A DNA stretch of 64,000 nt from Novosphingobium kunmingense. GTDB lineage: Bacteria; Pseudomonadota; Alphaproteobacteria; Sphingomonadales; Sphingomonadaceae. Shown piece by piece: positions 16,761-25,741 of this stretch. The notes under the pieces were generated by a model. The model saw only the letters and a list, made by a program, of their open reading frames with translations, had not been told where the DNA came from and did not search any database. A program made the position numbers and the translations under genes. The stretch covers positions 372,001 to 436,000 of the forward strand of contig NZ_PHUF01000002.1 in assembly GCF_002813245.1 (NCBI RefSeq), written 5' to 3'. Position 1 is the first letter of the stretch; every line of letters starts with the position of its first letter.

Positions 16761-17510
16761 ATGGAGAGAGGAGTGCAAAGCGACACTGACTTCACCGGCA
16801 AGCGCGTGCTTGTCGTCGGCGGATCGAGCGGGATCGGCAACGGCATTGCCCATGGCTTTCGGATGCGCGGCGCCGATGTCCACGTGTGGGGCACCCGCGG
16901 TTCGGCGGACGAATACGACGCGGCGGACGGATCGGACCTGACGGGGCTGGGCTACGCCTGCGTCGATGTCGGTGATCCCGACGCGATTGCGGCAGCGCCC
17001 TTGCCCTTTGACGGGCTGGACGTGCTGGTGCTGTGCCAGGGCACGGTGGTCTACAAGCGCGGCGAGTTCCAGCGCGAGGGCTGGGACCGGGTCATCGGCG
17101 TCAACCTCGACAGCCTGATGCACTGCGGGATGAAGTTTCGCGACGACCTGGCCGAGGCCAGGGGCAGCATGATTATCGTCAGCTCGATTTCGGGGCTCAA
17201 GGCCAACATCGGCAACCCCGCCTATGCCGCGTCGAAGGCCGGCGCGATCAGCCTGACCAAGACACTGGGCCAGGCCTGGGCGCCGCTGGGCATCCGCGTC
17301 AACGGCTTGGCCCCCGGCCTGGTCGATACCAAGCTCACCAAGGTGACCACCCAGCATCCCGATCGCCTCGCCGGCGCACTGGCCCATATCCCGCAGGGCC
17401 GCATGGGCACGCCGGCCGACATGGCCGGTACGGCCATCTTCCTCGCTTCCCCGCTCGCCTCCTATGTCACCGGCCACACGGTGATCGTGGATGGCGGCCT
17501 GTCCCTTTAA
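16761..17510 (+). CDS. SDR family oxidoreductase (first gene of the catabolic operon)
   Basis: This 249-residue short-chain dehydrogenase has the NAD(P)-binding motif [16 protein letters not shown]. Its catalytic residues lie in [26 protein letters not shown] (Ser, Tyr-x3-Lys). The C-terminal motif [10 protein letters not shown] is also typical. The N-terminal half is shorter than usual, with a compressed region between beta2 and beta4. The ATG at 16761 is used here; a GTG at 16773 preceded by GGAGAG is an equally good start. It leads a plus-strand operon: ACAD 14 bases on, then SDR, acyl-CoA ligase and zinc ADH. Oxidation of a hydroxyacyl intermediate or alcohol is the likely job. Confidence 0.9.
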   Translation: MERGVQSDTDFTGKRVLVVGGSSGIGNGIAHGFRMRGADVHVWGTRGSADEYDAADGSDLTGLGYACVDVGDPDAIAAAPLPFDGLDVLVLCQGTVVYKRGEFQREGWDRVIGVNLDSLMHCGMKFRDDLAEARGSMIIVSSISGLKANIGNPAYAASKAGAISLTKTLGQAWAPLGIRVNGLAPGLVDTKLTKVTTQHPDRLAGALAHIPQGRMGTPADMAGTAIFLASPLASYVTGHTVIVDGGLSL

Positions 17511-17524
17511 GAAAGGCATTTTCC

Positions 17525-18751
17525 ATGGATTTCGAACACAGCGACAAGGTGAAGGACCTGCTGGCCAAGGTCAGCGCCTTCATGGACGAGCATATCTATC
17601 CCAACGAGCAGTCCTACCACGATTTCGTCACCGATCCGGCCAACATCTGGAAGGAATGGCCGGGGATGGAAGACCTCAAGGCCAAGGCCAAGGCGCAGGG
17701 GCTGTGGAACCTGTTCCTTCCGCATGAGTACGGCGCGTTCTCGCCGGGGCTGACCAACCTGGAATACGCGCCGATTGCCGAACTGCTTGGCCGCGTGCCG
17801 TGGTCGAGTCAGGTCCTCAACTGCTCGGCCCCTGATACCGGCAACATGGAAGTGCTGGCCAAGTACGGCAGCCCCCAGCAGCAGGAAAAGTGGCTGAGGC
17901 CGTTGCTCGATGGAACGATCCGTTCGGCCTATGTGATGACCGAACCGCAGGTCGCCTCGTCCGACGCGACCAATCTTGAACTGTCGATCACGCCCGACGG
18001 CGATGACTATGTCCTCAACGGGCGCAAGTGGTGGATCTCGAACGCGATGCATCCGCGGTGCGACATCTGGATCGTGATGGGCAAAACCGATTTCAACGCC
18101 CCGCGCCACGCGCAGCATTCGCAGATCCTGGTCGAACCGGACACTCCCGGCATTACCATCGTGCGCCACCTGACCGTGTTCGGATCGCACAATTCGCCCG
18201 GCGGCGAATGCGAACTGCGCTTCGACAACGTGCGCGTGCCCAAGGAAAACCTGATCCTTGGCGAGGGACGCGGCTTCGAGATCGCGCAAGGGCGCCTTGG
18301 CCCGGGCCGCATCCACCACTGCATGCGCTCGATCGGGCAGGCCCAGCGTGCGCTCGAGATCATGGCCCGACGGGTCGACAGCCGCGTCGCCTTCGGCAAG
18401 AAGCTGGCCGACCAGTCGAGCATCCGCCAGGAAGTGGCCAAGAGCTTTTGCGAAATCGAGATGTCGCGCCTGCTGACGCTGAAGGCGGCCGATGCGATGG
18501 ATCGCTATGGCAACAAGGTGGCGAAGGACCTGATCGCCGCGATCAAGGTCGTCGCCCCGCAGATGGCGCAGACCGTCTGCGACCGCGCGATCCAGGCCCA
18601 TGGCGGCATGGGTGTTTCCGACGACACGCCGGTCGCCCGGTTCTTCACGCTGAACCGCTTCGTGCGCATCGCCGACGGCCCGGACGAAGTGCACATGAGC
18701 CAGCTCGGGAAGTCGAAGATCAAGGAATACGTCTCGATGAACGAGCGGTAA
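17525..18751 (+). CDS. Acyl-CoA dehydrogenase, ACAD10/11-like
   Basis: This 408-residue FAD-dependent dehydrogenase would introduce an alpha,beta double bond into an acyl-CoA. Segments [60 protein letters not shown] and [20 protein letters not shown] match closely what I recall of the ACAD10/ACAD11 group rather than the short- or medium-chain enzymes. ACAD10/11 relatives act on unusual substrates, including hydroxyacyl-CoAs after phosphorylation, but no partner kinase of the aminoglycoside-phosphotransferase type is in the window. The start at 17525 opens the typical N terminus [20 protein letters not shown]. It lies 4 bases before the next SDR. Confidence 0.93.
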   Translation: MDFEHSDKVKDLLAKVSAFMDEHIYPNEQSYHDFVTDPANIWKEWPGMEDLKAKAKAQGLWNLFLPHEYGAFSPGLTNLEYAPIAELLGRVPWSSQVLNCSAPDTGNMEVLAKYGSPQQQEKWLRPLLDGTIRSAYVMTEPQVASSDATNLELSITPDGDDYVLNGRKWWISNAMHPRCDIWIVMGKTDFNAPRHAQHSQILVEPDTPGITIVRHLTVFGSHNSPGGECELRFDNVRVPKENLILGEGRGFEIAQGRLGPGRIHHCMRSIGQAQRALEIMARRVDSRVAFGKKLADQSSIRQEVAKSFCEIEMSRLLTLKAADAMDRYGNKVAKDLIAAIKVVAPQMAQTVCDRAIQAHGGMGVSDDTPVARFFTLNRFVRIADGPDEVHMSQLGKSKIKEYVSMNER

Positions 18752-18755
18752 GGCC

Positions 18756-19535
18756 ATGGCCTCGCTGTTCGATCTGACCGGCAAGGTGGCTCTGGTTACC
18801 GGCGGCAACAACGGCATCGGGCTGGGCATGGCGGAAGGCCTTGCCCAGCACGGCGCCACCGTCGTGATCTGGGGCACCAACGCCGAACGCAACGCCGCCG
18901 CGGCCGAGACTCTGCGCAAGCATGGCGGAGAAGTGCGGCACGCGCAGGTAGATGTGTCAGACGAAGCGGCGGTGGCGTCCGGCGTTCAGGCCATCGTCGA
19001 CGAGTTCGGGCGGATCGACCAGGCAATCGCCAACGCCGCTATCTCGATCTCGCGCAAGAGCGTTTTCGAGATCACCGAGGACGACTTCCGCCGGATCGAG
19101 GCGGTGAATGTCCACGGCGTGCTGTTCACGCTGCGCGAAGCGGCGAAGCACATGATCGCGCGGCACGAGACCGGCGACAGCGGCGGTTCGCTGATCGGCA
19201 TCTCCTCGACCTCCGCGATCCACGGCGCGGCGCGAAACGAACATTACGCGGCCACCAAGGGCGCGGTGGTGACGATGATCCGGGCGATGGCGGTCGAACT
19301 GGCCCGCTACGGCATCACCGCCAACTCGATCCTGCCGGGCTGGACCCGTTCCGGGATGACCGAGGGCCTGCAAGGCTGGGACAAGTTCACCGAAGCCGTG
19401 ATCGGCCGGGTGCCGCGCGGCGACTGGCTCGACGGGTCGGACTTCGCAGCTATCGCGGTCTACTTCGCCAGCCGCGGATCCCGCAACCATACCGGCGATA
19501 CGATCGTCATCGACGGCGGCTACACCATCTACTGA
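18756..19535 (+). CDS. SDR family oxidoreductase (second in the catabolic operon)
   Basis: This 259-residue classical short-chain dehydrogenase has cofactor motif VTGGNNGIGLGMAEGLAQHG and NAG-equivalent ANAAIS. The catalytic Ser and Tyr-x3-Lys lie in IGISSTSAIHGAARNEHYAATKGAV, and the C terminus is TIVIDGGYTIY. The tail resembles FabG-like beta-hydroxyacyl dehydrogenases. It is tightly packed between the acyl-CoA dehydrogenase and the acyl-CoA ligase. Together with the first SDR it could supply successive oxidation steps on the same carbon skeleton. Confidence 0.93.
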   Translation: MASLFDLTGKVALVTGGNNGIGLGMAEGLAQHGATVVIWGTNAERNAAAAETLRKHGGEVRHAQVDVSDEAAVASGVQAIVDEFGRIDQAIANAAISISRKSVFEITEDDFRRIEAVNVHGVLFTLREAAKHMIARHETGDSGGSLIGISSTSAIHGAARNEHYAATKGAVVTMIRAMAVELARYGITANSILPGWTRSGMTEGLQGWDKFTEAVIGRVPRGDWLDGSDFAAIAVYFASRGSRNHTGDTIVIDGGYTIY

Positions 19536-19547
19536 CGGAGCGCGCGC

Positions 19548-21095
19548 ATGGGCTGGATCAAGAGCGGCGACCAGACACTGACGGCGGAGCAGTTCGATGA
19601 CCGCGCTCGCCGCGCCGCCAGTGCAATGGCGGCCTTGGGCGTCGCGGCGGGAGACGGCGTAGCGCTCTACCTGCGCAACGATCTGGCCTATTTCGAAGCG
19701 GTGTTCGGGGCGGGGCTGCTCGGCGTCTATCCGGTGCCGGTCAACTGGCACTACACGCCGGACGAGGCGAACTACCTGTTGAACGACAGCGCGGTGAAGC
19801 TGCTGGTCATCCACGCCGATCTTTACGGTCCCGTCAGCCATGCCATCCCGGACGGCCTGCCGGTGGTGATCGTCGAAACCCCGCCGGAAATCCGCACCGC
19901 CTACAATCTTGGCGAGGTGCCAAATCCGCTGGGCTTGCCGCTGTGGAACGATCTGGTTGCAGCCGCCGAGCCGTGGCAGGGCGAGGCCGGAATTGCGCCC
20001 GGGTCGATTATCTACACCGGCGGCACGACCGGACGTCCCAAGGGCGTGAAGCGCCCCGCTTTCAGCGAGGAGCAGAACGCGGCGGTCAGCGCCATGCTTG
20101 CCTGGTCCTACGGCTATGGCGATGTTCTGGCCGGCACCCGCGATCCGGCGACCATCACCACGGCGGTGATCGGCCCGGTCTATCACGCGGCGCCCAACGC
20201 CCATTCGGGTTTCTCGATCCGCGCGGGCACCAACGTGGTGATCTGTCCGCGCTTCGATGCTGAGGGACTGCTCGCCCTCATCGAGAAGGAGCGGATCACG
20301 CACCTCAACATGGTGCCGATCATGTTCAACCGCCTGCTGCGCCTGCCAGAGGAGGTGAAAGGCAAGTACGATCTGTCCAGCCTCGAATACGTCACCCACG
20401 CCGCCGCGCCGTGCCCGCCGCCGGTCAAGCGCGCGATGATCGAATGGTGGGGGCCGGTGATCTGGGAATATTACGGCTCGACAGAGATGGGCAACGTCAC
20501 CGGCTTGTCGTCTGAGGAGTGGCTGGCCCATCCGGGATCGGTCGGCAAGGTCATGCCGGGCGCCACCGTGCGGGTCGTGGACGAAGCGGGCAACGATGTC
20601 GCCCCCGGCGAGATCGGCGAGGTCATGGGCCGCAACAGTTACGGCATCGATTTCACCTACCAGAACGCGCCAGAAAAGCGCCGCCAGATGGAACGTTATG
20701 GCCTCGTGACCCCGGGCGACATGGGCTACTTTGACGCCGACGGGTTCCTCTATCTGTGCGACCGGATCAACGACATGATCATCTCGGGCGGGGCCAACAT
20801 CTACCCCGCCGAGATCGAGGCCGAGCTGCACAAGTTGCCCGGCGTTGCCGACTGCGCGGTGTTCGGCATTCCCAACGAAGAGTTCGGCGAAGAGGTAATG
20901 GCCGTAGTGCAGCCGATGCCGGGCGTCACGCTGCACGCCGATGACCTGCGCGCCGATCTGCGCAAGGTGCTGACCAGCTACAAGGTGCCGCGGCGGATCG
21001 AGTTTGCCGATGCCCTGCCGCGCGAGGATTCGGGCAAGATCTTCAAGCGCAAGTTGCGCGAACCCTTCTGGGAAGGGCGCGAGCGGCGCATCTGA
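19548..21095 (+). CDS. Acyl-CoA synthetase (AMP-dependent ligase)
   Basis: This 515-residue member of the adenylate-forming superfamily activates a carboxylic acid to its CoA thioester using ATP. The AMP-binding P-loop is IIYTGGTTGRPKGVKR. The A5 motif reads YYGSTEMGNVTG, the hinge region DMGYFDADGFLYLCDRINDM, and the catalytic lysine near the C terminus is in LPREDSGKIFKRKLRE. It supplies the CoA ester for the upstream acyl-CoA dehydrogenase. Chain-length or ring specificity cannot be read from sequence. It starts 12 bases after the SDR stop and is followed by zinc ADH after 10 bases. Confidence 0.94.
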   Translation: MGWIKSGDQTLTAEQFDDRARRAASAMAALGVAAGDGVALYLRNDLAYFEAVFGAGLLGVYPVPVNWHYTPDEANYLLNDSAVKLLVIHADLYGPVSHAIPDGLPVVIVETPPEIRTAYNLGEVPNPLGLPLWNDLVAAAEPWQGEAGIAPGSIIYTGGTTGRPKGVKRPAFSEEQNAAVSAMLAWSYGYGDVLAGTRDPATITTAVIGPVYHAAPNAHSGFSIRAGTNVVICPRFDAEGLLALIEKERITHLNMVPIMFNRLLRLPEEVKGKYDLSSLEYVTHAAAPCPPPVKRAMIEWWGPVIWEYYGSTEMGNVTGLSSEEWLAHPGSVGKVMPGATVRVVDEAGNDVAPGEIGEVMGRNSYGIDFTYQNAPEKRRQMERYGLVTPGDMGYFDADGFLYLCDRINDMIISGGANIYPAEIEAELHKLPGVADCAVFGIPNEEFGEEVMAVVQPMPGVTLHADDLRADLRKVLTSYKVPRRIEFADALPREDSGKIFKRKLREPFWEGRERRI

Positions 21096-21105
21096 GAGGA
21101 CGATA

Positions 21106-22146
21106 ATGAAAGCTCTGCGATACTACGGCGAACGCGACGTCCGCTACGAGACGATGGACGATCCCGATCCTCAATCGGTGCGTGATGCCGTGGTCAAGGT
21201 CGACGCCTGCTCGATCTGCGGGTCGGACCTGCACATCTACCACGGCCACGGCTTTTCCGAGGATGTGGGCTTCTGTGTCGGCCATGAGGCCGTGGGCGAG
21301 GTCATGGAAGTGGGCAGCGGCGTTCACCGGCTCAAGGTTGGCCAGAAGGTCATGCTTCCCGCAGCGGTGGGTTGCGGCCAATGCCGGTCGTGCCTTGCCG
21401 GTGTGGTCAACACCTGCGAGTTCAGTGCCGGGTCCTGCTATGGCCTCTCGGCGAAGCTGCAAGGCTCGCAGGCCGACGCGGTGCGCGTGCCCGCCGCCGA
21501 CATGAACGCGGTGCCGATCCCCGACGGGGTCAGCACCGAACAGGCCCTGATGATGACCGACGCGCTCGCCACCGCCTGGTTCGGTGCTCGCAATGCCGAT
21601 ATCAAGCCGGGGTCGAGCGTGGCGATCGTCGGGCTCGGTCCGATTGGCCTCATGGCGGTCGACAGCGCCTTCGTGATGGGCGCGCACGTGGTCTACGCAA
21701 TTGACCCGATCGCCGAACGGCGCAAGCTGGCCGAGGAATCGGGCGCAATCGCGCTCCATCCCGATGAGGCGATGGAGCGGATCAAGGACGATACCAAGGG
21801 CATGAAGCTCGACTGCGCGGTCGAAGTCGTCGGCAGCGACGCCACGGTCGATTTCGCGCTGCGTCTGGTGCGCAAGCGCGGCACCGTTTCGGTGATCGGC
21901 GTGCAGCAATCGCGACGCTTCCCGTTCCCGCTCGAACGTGCCTTCGCCGGAGGGCTGACCTTCCGCGCCGGGACCTGTTCGGTGCCGGAGGAACTCCCCG
22001 CGCTGTTCCCGCTGGTCCAGTCGGGCCGTCTGCGCCCCGAGCGCTACATCAGCCACCGCATGCCGCTGAGCGACGGAGCGGAAGCCTATCGGTTGTTCGA
22101 GGCGCGCGAGGCCGGCGCGCTCAAGATGGTGCTGACGCCGGACTGA
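21106..22146 (+). CDS. Zinc-dependent alcohol dehydrogenase family protein
   Basis: This medium-chain dehydrogenase of 346 residues carries catalytic-zinc ligands in CSICGSDLHIYHGHG and GHEAVGEVMEVGSG. Structural-zinc cysteines are in CGQCRSCLAGVVNTCEF, and the Rossmann motif is VAIVGLGPIGLMAVDSAFVM. The arrangement resembles the glutathione-independent formaldehyde/threonine dehydrogenase branch. A GAGAGGA ribosome-binding sequence fixes the start at 21106. It is the last gene of the plus-strand catabolic operon; leuA converges 7 bases later. A role in oxidising or releasing an alcohol from the degraded substrate is inferred from context only. Confidence 0.92.
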   Translation: MKALRYYGERDVRYETMDDPDPQSVRDAVVKVDACSICGSDLHIYHGHGFSEDVGFCVGHEAVGEVMEVGSGVHRLKVGQKVMLPAAVGCGQCRSCLAGVVNTCEFSAGSCYGLSAKLQGSQADAVRVPAADMNAVPIPDGVSTEQALMMTDALATAWFGARNADIKPGSSVAIVGLGPIGLMAVDSAFVMGAHVVYAIDPIAERRKLAEESGAIALHPDEAMERIKDDTKGMKLDCAVEVVGSDATVDFALRLVRKRGTVSVIGVQQSRRFPFPLERAFAGGLTFRAGTCSVPEELPALFPLVQSGRLRPERYISHRMPLSDGAEAYRLFEAREAGALKMVLTPD

Positions 22147-22153
22147 CCGGCGC

Positions 22154-23830
22154 TTACCCCTCGGTCGCGGCGTTCGCGGCGCTAAGCACGGCGCGGACGC
22201 TGGCCGTGGCCACGTCCTCGTCGATCCCGACACCCCAGATCGTCTTGCCCTGCGGCGTTACGCATTCGACATAGGCCGCCGCGCGCGCATCCGACCCTGC
22301 GGTCATCGCGTGTTCGGAATAGTCCTTTACCTCGAGCGATACGCCGAAGGCGTCGTTGAGCGTGCCGACCACCGAACTGATCAGTCCGTTGCCGCGGCCC
22401 GAGACCGAGCGTTCCCTGCCGTCGAGCTCGATCTTGCCGGCGAACAGCCGGGTACCGTCAGTGGCCTTGGATTCCTCGTAGTCGACCAGCTGGAAATGCT
22501 GCGGGGTGTTGAGCTTGTAGGTCTTCTGGAACACCGCCCAGATATCCTCTGCGAACAGCTCACGGCCCAGATCGTCAGCCAGGCTCTGCACGCGGTTGGA
22601 AAAGTGCGCCTGCATCTTCTTGGGTAGCTTCAGGCCCTGGTCCTGTTCGAGAACCCAGGCAAACCCGCCCTTGCCGGACTGCGAATTGACCCGGATCACC
22701 GCTTCGTAGCTGCGCCCGAGGTCTGCCGGATCGATCGGGAGATAGGGCATTTCCCAGACCGGATCGTTCTTCGCCTCCATTGCGGTGAAGCCCTTCTTGA
22801 TCGCGTCCTGGTGGCTCCCCGAGAACGAGGTGTAGACCAGTTCGCCGACATAGGGATGGCGTGGGTGGATCGGCAGCTGATTGCAGTATTCGACCGTCTT
22901 GGCGATCGCGTCGATGTCCGAGAAGTCGAGTTCGGGATCGACGCCCTGCGTATACATGTTGAGCGCGACGGTAACGATGTCGCAGTTGCCGGTGCGCTCG
23001 CCATTGCCGAACAGGCAGCCTTCAACCCGGTCCGCGCCGGCCATCAGGCCCAGTTCGGCGGCCGCGATACCCGTGCCGCGATCGTTATGGGTGTGCAGGC
23101 TGATCACCACGCTGTCACGGTTGGGGATCAGGCGTCCGAACAGTTCGATCTGGTCGGCATAGATATTGGGGGTGGCGCATTCGACCGTTGCCGGCAGGTT
23201 GAAAATGATCGGCTTGTCGGGTGTCGGCTGCAACACGTCCATCACTGCGGCGCAGACCTCGACCGAATACTCGACTTCGGCCGTCGAAAAGGTCTCGGGG
23301 CTGTATTCGAAGCGCCAGTCGGTGCCGGAATAGCGCGCCGCCTGGTCGCGGACGACCTTGGCTCCATCGACCGCGATCTGCTTGATCTCGGCCATGTCCA
23401 TGCCGAACACGACCTTGCGCCAGACCGGCGACACCGCGTTGTAGAAGTGGACGATCGCCGTCTTCGCGCCCTCGAGGCTGGCAAAGCTGGTCTCGATCAG
23501 GTCGCGTCTGGACTGCGTCAGGATCTGGACGGTGACGTCGTCGGGAATGCGGCCCGAACGAACGAGGCCCGAGATGAAATCGAAGTCGGTGGCGCCCGAA
23601 GCCGGGAACCCGACCTCGATCTCCTTGACACCGACCTTGAGTAGCAGGTCGAAGAAACGACTTTTCTTCTCCGCGCCCATCGGATCGATCAGCGCCTGGT
23701 TGCCGTCGCGAAGGTCTGTCGACAGCCAGCGCGGCGCCTGCGTGATCGCGCGGCTCGGCCACTGCCGGTCGGGCAGGTTGATGAGCGGGAAGGGACGGTA
23801 CTTGTCCCCGGGGGTCTTCAGCATGGTCAT
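22154..23830 (-). CDS. leuA: 2-isopropylmalate synthase
   Basis: This enzyme is the first committed step of leucine synthesis: acetyl-CoA plus 2-oxoisovalerate gives 2-isopropylmalate. The 558-residue protein is of the longer LeuA type. The DRE-TIM signature reads WLSTDLRDGNQALIDPMGAE, the metal-binding HxH pair is in VVISLHTHNDRGTGIAAAEL, and GCLFGNGERTGNCDIVTVAL is the second family signature. A C-terminal leucine-sensing domain follows after about residue 430. The first codons (MTMLKTPGDKYR) give two possible ATG starts 6 bases apart; GAGG precedes the first. A leucine-rich leader peptide lies 89 bases upstream, suggesting control by leucine supply. Confidence 0.97.
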   Translation of the reverse strand: MTMLKTPGDKYRPFPLINLPDRQWPSRAITQAPRWLSTDLRDGNQALIDPMGAEKKSRFFDLLLKVGVKEIEVGFPASGATDFDFISGLVRSGRIPDDVTVQILTQSRRDLIETSFASLEGAKTAIVHFYNAVSPVWRKVVFGMDMAEIKQIAVDGAKVVRDQAARYSGTDWRFEYSPETFSTAEVEYSVEVCAAVMDVLQPTPDKPIIFNLPATVECATPNIYADQIELFGRLIPNRDSVVISLHTHNDRGTGIAAAELGLMAGADRVEGCLFGNGERTGNCDIVTVALNMYTQGVDPELDFSDIDAIAKTVEYCNQLPIHPRHPYVGELVYTSFSGSHQDAIKKGFTAMEAKNDPVWEMPYLPIDPADLGRSYEAVIRVNSQSGKGGFAWVLEQDQGLKLPKKMQAHFSNRVQSLADDLGRELFAEDIWAVFQKTYKLNTPQHFQLVDYEESKATDGTRLFAGKIELDGRERSVSGRGNGLISSVVGTLNDAFGVSLEVKDYSEHAMTAGSDARAAAYVECVTPQGKTIWGVGIDEDVATASVRAVLSAANAATEG

Positions 23831-23919
23831 GTCGGGCCTCGGCTCGGCTAAATGCGACTATCGGGTGCGGTTAGATATCCCTTGAGCGGCGCTGCGTGCC
23901 GTTCAGGTCGCACGCCAGC

Positions 23920-23970
23920 CTACGCCCAAGGGCGGATAAGTCGCAGGGTAAGACCAAGAGCGAGAGTCAT
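23920..23970 (-). CDS. Leucine-rich leader peptide upstream of leuA
   Basis: A 16-codon frame on the minus strand reads MTLALGLTLRLIRPWA and then stops. Five of its sixteen residues are leucine, at every second position from 3 to 11. It ends 89 bases before the leuA start on the same strand. A GCGTGC/GCACGC hairpin (minus strand, directly after the stop) could be part of an attenuation structure. Leucine-rich leader peptides are known regulators of leucine operons. There is no clear U-tract, so the mechanism (transcriptional or translational) is open. The ribosome-binding sequence is weak (GGCTGCGG). Confidence 0.65.
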   Translation of the reverse strand: MTLALGLTLRLIRPWA

Positions 23971-24021
23971 GGCCGCAGCCTATGGCTTCGGCAGATCGTG
24001 ATGTAAAGGGCGAAAGCCTGC

Positions 24022-24318
24022 TTAGCGCCGTGGGCGCAGTTGCCCGATCAGGTTTTCGAACACGGCGTCGTGGAGATCGCGTTCGAATTCAATCCCGACG
24101 AGGCCGTTCTCGATCCACAGCACCTTCGATGGCATGAACTCGAGCCCTGGCAGGCGGACCAGCACCCGCGCGCCCTCCTCGAACGAGATGGCCTTGCGTT
24201 CCACCATGCAGCCCGCGATCGACAGATCGAGAACGTCGACTTCCGCCACCATGCCCGATTTCATGCGGCATTTGGCGCGGATCGACGGGCGGACGGCAAT
24301 GGTCTCTTCGGTTTCCAT
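24022..24318 (-). CDS. PilZ domain-containing protein
   Basis: This 98-residue single-domain protein is METEETIAVRPSIRAKCRMK followed by VDVLDLSIAGCMVERKAISF and VLWIENGLVGIEFERDLHDA. The beta-barrel pattern and the D/N-x-S-x-x-G-type motif (DLSIAG) are those of PilZ domains, which commonly bind cyclic di-GMP. The upstream RxxxR motif is only partly conserved (RPSIRAKCR), so ligand binding is not certain. The start at 24318 has GAGG upstream; the open frame extends much further but the extension looks non-coding. It is divergent from the serine hydrolase gene. Confidence 0.8.
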   Translation of the reverse strand: METEETIAVRPSIRAKCRMKSGMVAEVDVLDLSIAGCMVERKAISFEEGARVLVRLPGLEFMPSKVLWIENGLVGIEFERDLHDAVFENLIGQLRPRR

Positions 24319-24523
24319 GGGTCGTGCCTCTGAGCCGGGGTTCGTGATGGATTCCCTATTGCAGAACGGCCTTGGCAATTGCCTTCGAGGTCTGGGCAAT
24401 GCGCGGCAAACAGGTGTGGTTAGCGATCGTGAAGGGATGTTTCGACGTCGGCGAAACGCGCTTGCGGCGGCGACGCGCAGGGGCAATACAAAGGAAACTG
24501 CAGGAACAAAGATGGGAGCGGGA

Positions 24524-25741
24524 ATGGCGATTTCGATCAATACGACGGGGTTTGACACGGATCGCCTGGCCCTGATCGACGCTTTCCTGAAGGAACGGTA
24601 TCTCGACACCGGTCGCCTTGCCAACGCGCAGTTGCTGATTTCCCGCGAAGGCGCCATCGCCCACTTTTCGTCGCAGGGGCCGGCCCGCGAGGGCGGCGCA
24701 GCTCTGCGCGACGATGCCTTGTTCCGCATCGCGTCGATGACCAAGCCGGTCACCTCGATCGCCTTCATGATGCTGGTGGAGGAGGGCAAGGTCGCCCTTG
24801 ATACGCCGGTGGCGAAGGTCCTGCCCGAACTGGCCGGCCTTGCAGTCTACAACGGCGGCGGAGGCGGCGTCGCCTTCCAGACGAAGCCGCTGGCCCGGCC
24901 GCTGCTGATGGTCGATCTGCTGCGCCACACATCCGGGTTCACCTACGGCTTCCAGAACCGGGGTAACGTCGATGCCGCCTACCGCGACGGCAAGATCGAG
25001 AACTGGCACGACAATCTGACGCTTGATGAATTCGTCGCCGCGCTCGGCAAGATCCCGCTTGAGTTCTCGCCCGGGGAGAGCTGGAACTATTCGGTGTCGA
25101 CCGACGTGCTCGGCGCCGTCGTGCAGCGGCTGTCGGGCGTGCCGCTGGACGAATTCCTGGCGACGCGGATCTTCGCGCCACTCAAGATGGACGATACGTT
25201 CTTCACCGTTCCGGCGGACAAGATCGACCGATTGACCGACTGCTATTCGATGGTGCCGGGCAAGGGCCGCGTGTTGACCGATCGCGGTGCCGACAGCGCA
25301 TGGAGCCGGCCGCCGCGGCTCGTATCGGGTGGCGGCGGGCTGGTCTCCACCGCACTCGACTACAACCGCTTCTGCCAGATGCTTCTTAACGGCGGCTCGT
25401 ACGACGGCGCGCGGATCGTCGGGCGCAAGACGATCGACCTGATGACCCAGAACCACCTGCCCGATGGTGGGGATCTGGCGTCGTGGTCCAAATCGATGTT
25501 CAGCGAAGCCTCGAACGCGGGCGTTGGTTTCGGTCTTGGATTCGCTGTCACGCAGAACGTGGCGAAGCTGATGATCCCCGGGAGTGTCGGCGAATACTAC
25601 TGGGGCGGGCTCTATTCGACCGCTTTCTTCGTCGATCCGGCCGAGCGGATGACCATGGTTTTCATGACCCAGCTTGCCCCCAGTTCGACGTGGCCGGTCC
25701 GGCGCGAGTTGCGCACGCTGATCTATTCGGCGCTGGCCTGA
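24524..25741 (+). CDS. Serine hydrolase of the beta-lactamase / esterase family
   Basis: This class C beta-lactamase-like hydrolase of about 405 residues is closer to esterases such as EstB than to resistance enzymes. The nucleophile motif SxxK is in FRIASMTKPVTSIAFMMLVE, and the YxN-equivalent tyrosine is in GESWNYSVSTDVLGAVVQRL. The region LVSGGGGLVSTALDYNRF is also characteristic. No signal peptide is visible, so it is probably cytoplasmic. The ATG at 24524 follows GGGAG closely; an ATG 12 bases earlier with AGGAA upstream is an alternative. Its stop overlaps the thioesterase start by one base, so the pair is probably translationally coupled. Confidence 0.9.
   Translation: MAISINTTGFDTDRLALIDAFLKERYLDTGRLANAQLLISREGAIAHFSSQGPAREGGAALRDDALFRIASMTKPVTSIAFMMLVEEGKVALDTPVAKVLPELAGLAVYNGGGGGVAFQTKPLARPLLMVDLLRHTSGFTYGFQNRGNVDAAYRDGKIENWHDNLTLDEFVAALGKIPLEFSPGESWNYSVSTDVLGAVVQRLSGVPLDEFLATRIFAPLKMDDTFFTVPADKIDRLTDCYSMVPGKGRVLTDRGADSAWSRPPRLVSGGGGLVSTALDYNRFCQMLLNGGSYDGARIVGRKTIDLMTQNHLPDGGDLASWSKSMFSEASNAGVGFGLGFAVTQNVAKLMIPGSVGEYYWGGLYSTAFFVDPAERMTMVFMTQLAPSSTWPVRRELRTLIYSALA

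Noticed and set aside
18957..20936. Minus-strand open frame of about 660 codons
   Set aside because: It is antisense to the SDR and acyl-CoA ligase genes, both of which have complete catalytic motifs.
24134..24523. Upstream extension of the serine hydrolase frame
   Set aside because: It is antisense to the PilZ gene and lacks homology-like sequence; two good starts with ribosome-binding sequences exist at 24512 and 24524.
24524..25741. Antibiotic-resistance beta-lactamase
   Set aside because: There is no signal peptide for periplasmic export, and the sequence suits the esterase-like branch of the family.
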